Positions 26,751 through 38,700 of a stretch of 64,000 nt of DNA are shown piece by piece. The notes beneath the pieces were generated by a model. It worked only from the letters and a program-made list of their open reading frames with translations, had not been told where the DNA came from and searched no databases. Each line of letters starts with the position of its first letter. Position 1 is the stretch's first letter. Source of the stretch: Beroe forskalii (Eukaryota; Ctenophora; Nuda; Beroida; Beroidae); the NCBI GenBank assembly GCA_011033025.1, contig WFMF01000580.1, forward strand, positions 1 through 64,000, in the 5' to 3' direction. A program made the translations under genes and the position numbers.

Positions 26751-29700
26751 TTATTCCTGAGGTGAATCATTGACATTTGGATCTTCCAGTTCATCCAATT
26801 CTTTTTCTGATGGATCAGCTGTGATCACTGATCCCTCAGTGAATTGTTCATGTTGAAGCTCATAATCATTATCATTTTCTGAATGTTTATTGTCCATTAA
26901 CTTAGCATTTGTGTCTTGTGGCAAGGAAAGAGGTGAAACGACCTGTTCCAAATTCAAATTTGTCTCTGATTCGGCTTGCAAATCATGTTGGTCTACTTCT
27001 AGAGGTTGAAGTACATTACTGACAGCCATAGCCTCTTTTTCTGAGTCCTTGAAGCCTTCATTCGCATTATTCCCCAATTCTCCTACTTCCAGGGAGTTCT
27101 GAGCGGTCACATCAAGATTCAGTCCATCACCAGCTCCTGGACTTCTTCCAGTGCCACTCACTTCATCCCCCAGAGTCTCTGGCACCCCCTCGCCAGAAGA
27201 GTCTCCCGCGCTAGGACCTGCAGGAAGAGAAACGGAAGCTTCAGCATCTTCATCCGTGTTCTGTTCCAAGATATTTTCCGAAACATTTGCATCCGTAACA
27301 CCAGGATCTTCCACATCCATGTCAGTACTCGGAACTTCGTCCTCCACCTCCATCAACTCAACTTTATTAGCTCCTTCATCATGACTGGTGATGTCATTAG
27401 CTCCATCTTCATCATGACTGATGACGCCATTAGCTCCTTCATCATTACTGATGACGTCATTAGCTCCATCATCATGACTGATGACGTCATTAAGATCATC
27501 TCCCTTACTGACCTCGTCTGTCACAGTGAAGGGGAGATCGGATAGGAGTATCTTTGTAGCAGCAGAAAGGAAAGGCATGAGGGGTTCCTGGAGTGCAGCC
27601 AAATCGAGGTGTAGACGTGTTTTGTTCTTAAACCTGGGGTTATGGATACATGCTAGGACTTTGATTCTTGAAGCAGCGAACTAAACTTGAATTAATTTTA
27701 AATGGCTATCGTTTAAGTAACAGACTGCCATTTCTTCACTCATAGAGTCAAGATCATGTGATATCATTGTTAAACTCAACTTACGATTCAGTTCCGAAAG
27801 TTCGGTGATTGTATATTTCCGGGATAGCCTTGAAAACTGTTTTGAAATTGCTATCAATCAGAGGCAGCATTTCCAAGACGATTATCGTACAGTACTTCTC
27901 TGTTAGAGTTGGGTTGTGCCTGAAGCAATATTCATAAATTTCGACAAAAAATTCCCATCCTTGATGATATTAGTTGATCATTCGAACTAGAGAAACCCTG
28001 AAGGTATTCGAATTTTGACTGGACGATGAATAAACCATCTTAATCGACGAACTGTAGAGATTTTTTATAATTATACCGGGTGTCCCGAAATATTTTATTC
28101 AGTAATCCGGCGTTTGATTAGAGCTTCTTAATGATAATTTTGGGATGTCATAAGAAACTTCAAATAACAGGCCGAGTTTCTGAGTTATTGAGCCTTTTCA
28201 AACTATTTTAGGACACCCGGTACTTATAAGTAAAAGAACCCACTGTATGACTCGTAGAGTCTCCCTTATGACAGCAGTCAGAGAAGTCTGAAGAGCTGAC
28301 ACTAGGTTGAGCATGATGGATACTGGGGCACAGTGTCGCAGTTCGTTGAGCATGTTTGTCACGGAGTTGGTGTAGAGGGCCAGAGGGGTTAGAGATACCA
28401 GCTTCGGTTCACCTGGGGAGATGCAGTTTATTTAATGGGATAGGACTCTTTCGTGTCATTTGGGTGAAAGGTAGGTAAAAAGGTTTAAAATGGCTAAGGT
28501 TCTGAAAAAAATTGCAGCACACAAACCATGGTAGGAAACGTCGAGAAGGCTCTCAGAGGTTTTCATAAACTTCCGAGTCGCTATCTTCACGGACTTCAAG
28601 GACATTGCCAGAATGCGTTGCTGGAATAGAGGAACGAGGGCTCCTCTGAAATCTGTCCCAACTCGACCTAGGGCAGTTGCTTTTAAAACTACACAAAATG
28701 TCATGGAGGGCGTTACGACATTTAATCTCACGACATTTCATCTCAAGAGTCAAAATTCTCAAGACTTATAGAACTTGGCTTCGCCTCGATGTATAAGGAA
28801 TGTATCACACTGCGCTTCGTGTGATAATAAGAACCGGTGTTCCTCGAACGATTTTGGTTTATGTAGGCCAAGTGCCAACTTACCAAGCGACATTCCAAAG
28901 TACATGGCTTGAGCCAGAGTGGAATCCAAGATAGCCCCAGTGCAGCGAGGGAGATTCTCATTGAGGAGACTCAGAAAATGTTGGACCTGAAAACAACATT
29001 GATACGTTAGAACTCGTGATCCAGAATTGAGCACTCGCCTAGGCAGTTTTAATCTATTAATTGTACGAAACAACATTTACAGTTGCTGAATCGTTATAAC
29101 ATCCAACTGATGTCCTATTAATCCCTGACTAATATAATTAATTTGATGCAATCAATAATTTAATGCAATTGTGCATGCATTTGATGCTTATGGCCGCGCC
29201 CGCACGGTCATCATTTTCGTTGATTGGTCAATTTCGTTTAATCATTAAAATGTCATCGCGCGCTACGCGAAGTGATTCTACATTTGAGACAATGCGCGGC
29301 TCGGGCAAAGTCACTGTCAATTCTGCGTGCGCCGAACAATTTTTCCCACTCCAAAATCACTTTTGGGGGCAATTGGGATGCTGCCAAGTGCTCATTCTCC
29401 CCTTTAATAAATTCAAGAACAATAACCTGCTGATGCAGCCAAGAGTTGAAGATAAGTCCTGTTGACTTGTCTTCAATGAACACTGATCTGTACTGCGTAA
29501 TGATGTCGAAAAGGTTGACTCTGTAGCTGTCTATCATCTTGCACATATAGTACTGAACTGTCGGTAATTTTAAATTTTACAACACTACTTTATGACATCA
29601 AATTTGAGATTATGAACTAGGCATGACAAGTTATAAAAGTGCTGATGATTTAAGAAATTAATTAACTAATTTGTTATTAAAACTTTGCTTCTCGCTGCTC

Positions 29701-32700
29701 AAGAGCTGTCTATTATTCATTGAACTGTCGGTAGGGAATAATTTAAAGAACTCCCAGGGCAGTCAGTGTTGGAAAAGTCTCATGGGGCGCACAGGGCTTA
29801 GTTTAGAGTTTATTTGGTAAAAAAGAATGGTTTATCAGATAAACTTACTTTCTCCTTTGTTGATACTGTCAATAACACCTCTGAACCATTCAGTTCTTAC
29901 TTGCAGGAATTTAACCTGGCAAAGAAAACCTTATATTAACTATTGCAACCTATTCTATTCTATTGTCAAAATGTATGTACATTATACCGGGTGTAACAAA
30001 AAAGGTATTTCTTAAGCTACGCACTTCAAATTCTTTGTAAAAAAAACTTATAACCCATACCTCTAACATCCCAAAATTTCATCTAGAAACTACAAAAACA
30101 AGCCAAATAACCGAGCTTTACTTCTTCCCTCTTTCTTGGTAGTTGGTACTCCCGGAACACATTAAAACATGAATTTGTTAACAACTAACTTTAAGTTGAG
30201 CATCAGAGTCTGAGCCAATTCGTCGCAGGAGTCCCACGCTCTTTAGGCACTGTGCAAGAGTTATCTGTCCTTGAAGCTGCTTCATCAGTATCTCCTCCAT
30301 GTTACGGATACACGCATCAGAATCTTCTTTTATCATCTGTATTATATCGTTAACATAGAATAATAAATACTATCTCGTTTTAAAAGCCGTACACGTTACG
30401 CCCGACCCGTGGGAGAGGGTCACAAAGAGTGAAGGTGTTATAAAACTCCATGGATTAGGACCGATTGTGCTGCTACGCGACCCACGTTTTTCAGGTAGTA
30501 AGGTGTGGCTGATGGACTCTGTATAGTTAGAAATATAAGCCCCTTCCAGTAATCTGGGTTTGTGTTGAGAGTTACAGTTTCCATTTAACAAAAATTTTCA
30601 GTGTGAATGTAACCTCCAAAATTGAGTTCCTTGTTAAACGTTGGCGACAATCATCTAGGCTCCGAGAAGATCGTCGCAGCATATCATATTGGTAGTATTA
30701 ATATTGTAAATCTCAGGGAGCCGGTAAAATGGTAGTACAGGAACATGGATGAATTTAGCCCCCAATAGCCCCCATTAGCCCCCATGGGGGCTACGTGAGG
30801 GGCTAATAAGGGGCTAGTGAGGGGCTAATTTTAAGCATTTAGCCCCCGTGGGCGCCAAAATAGCGTGGGGCTATGGTGGGGCTATAGCGCCCACGGTGAG
30901 GGGCTATTTAGCCCCATTAGCCCCCCCTCACTAGCCCCCCTCACTAGCCCTCACGTAGCCCCCATGGGGGCTAAAAATGAAGGTTAGCCCCTTATTAGCC
31001 CCCATTAGCCCCCACAGAAAAATTAGCCCCCATTAGCCCCCCACGGATTTTAAGTTTGTGAATTTCCATGGGGGGGCTATTAGCCCCCATATGAGGGCTG
31101 ACTAGCTTCCCCATATGAGGGGCTATTGCGCCCTTTTATTAGAGGCTAATTTGGCTGGTTTCTGCAAAATCAGCTAGCCCCCACCAGTAGTAAATTTTGT
31201 GCTAAAAATGCAAATTTTTCAAATCGTATTAAAAATTGCAAGACCACTAGCCCCTGTCGTTACAAAATACCTAACTAGGTCCCTAGCCCCTTACTAGCCC
31301 CCTTTATTAGCCCTCACTAGCCCCTTTATTAGCCCCTTTATTAGCCCCTCACTAGCCCCCTTTATTAGCCCCCTCACTAGCCCCTCACTAGCCCCTTTAT
31401 TAGCCCCTCACTCAGCCCCTATGCCCCTCACTAGCCCCTTATTAGCCCTCACTAGCCCCTTATTAGCCCCTCACTAGCCCTCATTAGCCCCTTATTAGCC
31501 CCTCACTAGCCCCCTCATTAGCCCTCACCATTCTTTACCAGCCTCAGCCCTTCACTTAGCCCTTTATTAGCCCCCACCCCCTCACTAGTCCCTTGCCAGC
31601 TCCTCACCAGCCTTCACCAGCCTCTACAGCCTTCACCAGCCTCTATTAGCCCTCACCAGCTCTCTTCACCAGTCTTTAGCCACTTTAAAAATTTGGGGAA
31701 AAAAAGGGGAAAACCCAATTTGGGGGGAAAAAAACCAAAAGGGGAAAAAAAAGGCCAAAATTTTTAACCCCAAAAAAACCCCCCCCAAACCCCCCGGGGG
31801 AGGGGGAAAAAAACCCGGGGGGGGGAAAAAAGGGTTTTTTTTGGGGGAAAAAGGGGATTGGGGGGCCCCCCGGCCCCAAAACCCCCCCATTCCCCCCCCC
31901 CCCCCCCCTTTTTCCCCCCCCCCTTTTTTTTTTTTTTTTTTAAACCCCCCTTAACCCCCTTTTTTTCCCCCCCCCCAGGTTTTTGGGTTTTTTTGGGGGG
32001 CCCCATTGGGGGTTTTTTTTGGGAAAAATTTTTTTAAAAAGGGGGGGAAAAAACCCCCCCCCTTTCGGGCCCCCCCCCACCCAAAATTTTTTTTTTCCCC
32101 CCCCAACCCCCTTTTTCCCCAGGATTTTAAAACCTTTCCCCCCCCCCCCCCCCCCCCCCCCCTTTTCCCCCCTTTTTTTTTTTTTTTTTCCCCCCCCCCC
32201 CTTTTTTTTTTCCCCCCCTTTTCCCCTTTTTTTCCCCCCCCCCACTCCCTTTTTTCCCCCGCCTCAAGCCTTTCCCCCCCCCCCTTTTTTTTTTCCCCCC
32301 CCCCCCCCTTTTTTTTCCCCCCCCCCCCCCCCACCCCTTTTTTAAAAAACCCTTTACCCCCAAACCCCCCCTTTTTCCCCCCCCCTTTGGGTCCCCTTTT
32401 CCCCCCCCCCTTTTTCCCCCCCCCCCCCCCCCCCCCCCCCCTTTTTTTTTTTTTTTTTCCCCAATTTTTTTTTCCCCCTTTTTTTTTCCCCCAAACCCCA
32501 AGGGGGCCCCCCCCCCCCCCCCCCCAAACCCCCCCTACCCCCTTTTTTCCCCCCCTTTCCCCCCCCAACCCCCCCTTCCCCCCCCCCCCCTAATTTTGCG
32601 CAAAAAACAGGGACGTAACATGGTAATTTTCAGGTGTTGTATTGCCAGGCCACCTGGAGCCTTTCATTATCTATGGACAATGACGCTACCACATAATTAA

Positions 32701-35700
32701 GCGCATCTAGCGCTTTAAATAGTTAAGGTCAGGATTAGGTCAGGATTTGCTAGTTTAGGTTTTGCTAGGGTCAGCGGTTAAAGGTTCAAATATATTTAAA
32801 GGATTAGCATCAGTAATGAGGTAATGGTATTTTTCTAGCTTCAAGGATCAAAGTGGAGATGCGCACGAATTTTACTTACTTATTTATTGATGATTTAATG
32901 AGGATCGGATAAAATCGGCACTGATATAATCAAGCACTGATATAATCTGCACTGAGAGAACTAGATGTCACGTGATATGTCTTGTGGTCTGCCATGAGTC
33001 ACGTGATATCACTTGACGTAACTGTACGTCACGAATGCATGTGGCCAATAAGGGCCAGTGAGGGGCCAGTGAGGGCCAAGGGCCAAGGGCCAATAAGGCC
33101 AGTGAGGCCATCTAGGCCAGTGAGAAGATCGTCGCAAAAATGGTAGTACAGGAACATGGATGAATTTAGCCCCAATAGCCCCCATTAGCCCCCATGGGGG
33201 CTACGTGAGGGGCTAATAAGGGGCCAGTGAGGGCTAATTTTAAGCATTTAGCCCCCGTAGGCGTTAAATAGCGTGGGGGCTATGGTGGGGGCTATAGCTC
33301 ACGGTGAGGGGCTATTTAGCCCCCATTAGCCCCCATTAGCCCCTCACTAGCCCCTCACTAGCCCCCTCACGTAGCCCACACGGGGGCTAAAATGAAGGTT
33401 AGCCCCTTATTAGCCCCCATTAGCCCCCACAGAAAAATTAGCCCCCATTAGCCCCCACGGATTTTAAGTTTGTGAATTTCCATGGGGGCTATTATGCCAT
33501 ATGAGGGCTATTGCTCCCATATGAGGGGCTATTGCGCCCATATGAGGGGCTAATTTGGCTGGTTTCTGGCAAAATCAGCTAGCCCCCACCAGTAGTAAAT
33601 TTTGTGCTAAAATGCAAATTTTCAAATCGTATTAAAATTGCAAGACCACTAGCCCCCACCGTTACAAATACCTAAATAGGTCCCTGCCCCTTACTAGCCC
33701 CCCTTATTAGCCCCCTTATTAGCCCCTCACTAGCCCACCCCTTATTAGGTAGCCCCTCACTAGCCCCTCACTAGCCCCTTATTAGCCCCTCACTAGCCCC
33801 TTTATTAGCCCCTCACTAGCCCTCAGCCCCTTATTAGCCCCTCACTAGCCCCCTCATTAGCCCCTTATTAGCCCCTCACTAGCCCCTTATTAGCCCCTCA
33901 TTAGCCCCTTATTAGCCCCCCTCAGCCCCTCACTAGCCCCTTATTAGCCCCTCTTTAGCCCCTTTATTAGCCCCCTCACTAGCCCCTTTATTAGCCCCTA
34001 GCCCACTAGCCCCTTTATTAGCCCCTCACTAGCCCTTATTAGCCCCTCACTAGCCCCTTTATTAGCCCCCTCACTAGCCCCTTATTAGCCCTCTCACTAG
34101 CCCCTTATTAGCCCCTCACTAGCCCCTTATTAGCCCCTTCACTAGCCCCTTATTAGCCCCTCACTAGCCCCTTATTAGCCCCTCACTAGCCCCTTATTAG
34201 CCCCTCACTAGCCCCTTTATTAGCCCTCACTAGCCCCTTATTAGCCCTCACTAGCCCCCTTATTAGCCCCTTCCTTTCATTAGCCCCTTATTAGCCCCTC
34301 ACTAGCCCCTCACTAGCCCCTTACTAGCCTTTATTAGCCCCTTATTAGCCCCTCACTAGCCCCTTATTAGCCCTCACTAGCCCCTTTATTAGCCCCTCAC
34401 TAGCCCCTTTATTAGCCCCTCTAGCCCCTTATTAGCCCCTCACTAGCCCCCTTATTAGCCCCTCACTAGCCCCTTATTAGCCCCTCATTAGCCCCTCACT
34501 AGCCCTTCATTAGCCCTTTTTATTAGCCTCACTAGCCCTTTATTAGCCCTCACTAGCCCCTTATTAGCCCCTCACTAGCCCCCTTATTAGCCCTCACTAG
34601 CCCCTTATTAGCCCCTCACTAGCCCCTCACTAGCCCCTTATTAGCCCCTCACTAGCCCCTTATTAGCCCTCACTAGCCCCTTTATTAGCCCTCACACTAG
34701 CCCCTTATTAGCCCCTCTCTAGCCCCTTATTAGCCCTCACTAGCCCCTTATTAGCCCCTCACTAGCCCCTTATTAGCCCCTCACTAGCCCCTTATTAGCC
34801 CCTCACTAGCCCCTTATTAGCCCCTCACTAGCCCCTCACTAGCCCCTTTATTAGCCCCTCCTACTTAGCCCCCCTCACTAGCCCCTTATTAGCCCCTCAC
34901 TAGCCCCTCATGCATTCAGATCATAGTGCAGTTACTACGTCACGTGATATGTCACGTGACATTTCACGTGGTAGACCACAAGAAATATCACGTGAACTCT
35001 AGTTCTCTCCAGTGCAGATTATATCCAGTGCTGATTATATCCAGTGCCGATTTTGTCCGATGCTCTGTTGAATCGTAAATAAATACTAATAAGTAAAATT
35101 CGAGCGCGGCTCTTCCACTTTGATCCTTGAAGCAGAAAAATACCATTACTGATAGTGATACTAATCCTTTATATTGTCAGACGCACGCCTCTTCCAGTTT
35201 AAATGCCCCTGGTCAAAGGTAAAGGGGGGTCAGCCCTAACCAGTGACCAGGGGCATCACAAACCCTCGGCACGAGCCTTCATTATATATCACAATGACGT
35301 CACTCTAGCGCTTCAGAGGTTAGGATTAGGGTCGGGATTTACAAATACAATGTTTTTGATGGATTTCTCCCATCCCTAGCGCGCAACACTCTGAAGTTTG
35401 GGTTGGACTTGGTCTCCCATATAAACGGGAGCCTTCATTGTCTATGACAATGACGTCACTCAGAAAAATATAATTACGCACACCTATCGCTTTAAGGACT
35501 AGGGTTAGGGTCAGGATTAGGGTCAGGATTTGTTAGGGTTAGTGTTAGGATTAAGGTTAGGGTTTTGGTTAGGGCTATGGTTAGATTTAGGATACATATT
35601 GCCCTAACCAGGACCCTGGTTTCGCGACGCCCCTCAACAAGAAAAACAAAAACGTTTAGATCTGTGACGTCACTCAGACATTTATATGGGAGACATACCG

Positions 35701-38700
35701 AAGTTTGGAGGGTCGCAAACGATGTGTGCATACGGCGGAGGGTAGGTAACATCCTACGGCAAAGTTTAGGGTAAGGATTAAGATTTGTGTTTTGCTTAGG
35801 GTCACAGTTAGGTTGAGGATACAAAACTTGACCTTTAGATCTGTGAGGTCACTCAGCCCTGTTTATATGCCTAGACATAACACCTGGTAAGGGGAAGCTA
35901 ACGCGTGCATACACCTTTCCTAAGCCCTTATACTTATAGGTACGCATATGCGTACAGGCGCCCGCGCCACGCTTCTCTGGGGGAAGCACGCCGCGTGCAA
36001 CGCACACAGGGATATACTGATACATGTTTAGCAAACGCAAACCTATACTATGAGTATGGAGGCTTTGCTTAGGAAGGGTTTGCATTCTGCATTAAGGTTA
36101 GGGTTTTGGTTAGAGCTATGGTTAGGTTTAGAAGCAATGCTAACGGTGTGAAGGGTGACTTCCTAATCCTTGCCTGGCGTTGCCAGGCCCCTCCGCGCAC
36201 TCGCGCGCACAGACTCAAAGAGTCTGTCAGACGTTGTCTGACCAATTTTTCCTTTGCTTTTGGCAGGCCGGCGGGGGCTTGCGTCTGACAATATAAAGGA
36301 TTAGTATCAGTGATGGTATTTTTCTGCTTCGGGGATCGGAGTGGAGGAGCCGCGCACGAATTTTGCTTATTAGTATTCATTAACGATTCTACAGAGCATC
36401 GGATAAAATCGGCACTGGATATAATCAGCACTGGATATAATCTGCACTGGAGAGAACTAGTGTTCACGTGATATTCTTGTGGTCTACCACGTGAAATGTC
36501 ACGTGACATATCACGTGACGTAACTGTATGATCTGTGAATGCATGAGGGCCAGTGAGGGGCCAGTGAGGGGCCAATGAGGGCCAATAAGGGGCCAATAAG
36601 GGGCCAGTGAGGGGCCAATAAGGGGCTAGTGAGGGGCCAATAAGGGCTAGTGAGGGCCAATAAGGGGCCAGTGAGGGGCCAGGCCAATAAGGGGGGGCCA
36701 ATAAGGGGCCAGCTAATAAGGGCCAGTGAGGGCCATAAGGGGCCAGTGAGGGGCCAATAGTGAGGCCAGTGAGGGGCCACAGGGGCCAGTGAGGGGGCCA
36801 GTGAGGCCAGTGAGGGGCCAGGGGCCAGTGAGGCCAATAAGGGCCAGTGAGGGGCCAATAAGGGCTAGTGAGGGCCAATAAGGGCCAGTGAGGGGCCAAT
36901 AAGGGGCTAGTGAGGGCCAATAAGGGCCAGTGAGGGGCCAATAAGGGGCTAGTGAGGGCCAATAAGGGGCCAGAGGGCCAATAAGGGCCAGTGAGGCCAG
37001 TGAGGGCCAATAAGGGGCTAGTGAGGGGCCAATAAGGGGCTAGTGAGGGGCCAATAAGGGGCTAGTGAGGGGCCAATAAGGGGCCAGTGAGGGCCAATAA
37101 GGGGCTAGTGAGGGCCAATAAGGGGCTAGTGAGGGGCTAATAAGGGGCCAGTGAGGGGCCCAATAATAAGGCCAGTGAGGGGGGCCAGAGGGCCAATAAG
37201 GGGCTAGTGAGGGCCAATAAGGGGCTAGTGAGGGGCCAATAAGGGGCTAGTGAGGGCCAATAATAGTGAGGGGCCAGTGAGGCTAAGGGCCAGTAAAAGG
37301 CCAGTGAGGGGGGGCTAGTGAGGGGCCAGTGAGGGGCCAGTGAGGGGCTAATAAGGGGCTAGTGAGGGGCTAATAAGGGGCTAGTGAGGGGCTAGTGAGG
37401 GGCTAGTGAGGGGCTAATAAGGGGCTAGTGAGGGGCTAATAAGGGGCTAATAAGGGGCTAATAAGGGGCTAGTGAGGGGCTAATAAGGGGCTAGTGAGGG
37501 GCTAATAAGGGCTAGTGAGGGGCTAATAAGGGGCTAGTGAGGGGCTAATAAGGGGCTAATAAGGGGCTAGTGAGGGGCTAGTGAGGGCTAATAAGGGGCT
37601 AGTGAGGGGCCAATAAGGGCCAGTAAGGGCCAGTGATAGTGAGGGGCTAGTGAGGGGCTAATAAGGGGCTAGTAAGGGGCTAATAAGGGGCTAGTGAGGG
37701 GCCAATAAGGGGCTAGTGAGGGGCTAATAAGGGGCTAGTGAGGGGCCAATAAGGGGCTAAAGGTAAGGGCAGGGACCTAGTTAGGTATTTTGTAACGGTG
37801 GGGGGCTAGTGGTCTTGCAATTTTTAATACGATTTGAAAATTTGCATTTTTAGCACAAAATTTACTACTGGTGGGGGGCTAGCTGATTTTGCCAGAAACC
37901 AGCCAAATTAGCCCCTCATATGGGCGCAATAGCCCCTCATATGGGGGAGCAATAGCCCTCATATGCAATAGCCCCATGGAAATTCACAAAACTTAAAACT
38001 GTGGGGGCTAATGGGGGCTAATTTTTCTGTGGGGGCTAATGGGGGCTAATAAGGGGCTAACCATCATTTTTAGCCCCCGTGGGGGCTACGTGAGGGGCTA
38101 GTGAGGGGCTATTGAGGGGCTAATGGGGGCTAAATAGCCCCTCACCGTGGGCGCTATAGCCCCCACCATAGCCCCCACGCTATTTTAGCGCCCACGGGGG
38201 CTAAATGCTTAAAATTAGCCCCCTCACTAGCCCCTTATTAGCCCTCACGTAGCCCCCCATGGGGGCTAATGGGGGCTATTAAGAAGAAGAAAAAGAACAT
38301 GCCATTCAGCGGGGCAATTCAACAGATTAGGCTCATTAGTTCATCAGATAAGGCTCATAATTCATACCGAGTACTGTGACAAATGTAATGTTAAGTACTT
38401 CACCTGTACTATGGGAATGTCACTGTATTTCACAGAGAGACTGGTAACGAAGCTATGCAGCTCGAGCCCTTCCTCAAAGAAGTTGTTTCGGATGCTGGTG
38501 TCTATGAGCTGAGGTAGTTCCAGGATTTCCAGCAGTTGGGGGTGCTTGGCTATGCTCATGTTTGCCTCCTTCCTCCTAAGACACCGTATTATGTCAGAAT
38601 GAGACAAGTTGATGTGGGAAATGGATACTATACTGGGGATCGAGATTTTGGGGGTTCGAGGATCTAGGTTTGGAACGTTTTTTCACAAATCTTCAAATTT

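Larger units (their letters stand above)
30733..38280. repeat. 7.5-kb foldback built of 11-bp TAGCCCC satellite, in COG8 intron 5
   Basis: The main monomer is 11 bp, TTATTAGCCCC alternating with TCACTAGCCCC. The left part (33.69-34.9 kb) reads in this orientation; the right part (36.55-37.75 kb) reads as the reverse complement. Both outer borders carry the same roughly 520-bp non-tandem arm in inverted orientation: about 30760-31290, again in direct orientation at 33155-33690, and inverted at 37760-38280. The inner part also folds: 34905-35190 pairs with 36285-36545, with clusters of CACGTG. Copy B has about 80 bp of ordinary intron in place of this block. The doubled left border at 30654 and 33110, including host flank (gagaagatcgtcgca), suggests an assembly error in the left third. 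Confidence 0.8.

Noticed and set aside
31666-32593. Gly/Lys- and Pro/Phe-rich open frames
   Set aside because: They come from homopolymer-only sequence that is probably a bad consensus.
36069-37010. Minus-strand 313-codon frame with WPLLALTSP repeats
   Set aside because: It is a translation of the GGGGCCA/TAGCCCC satellite and changes frame freely with unit length.
30740-38280. CRISPR-like array of regular repeats
   Set aside because: The units are 11 bp in direct tandem without spacers, in an animal intron.
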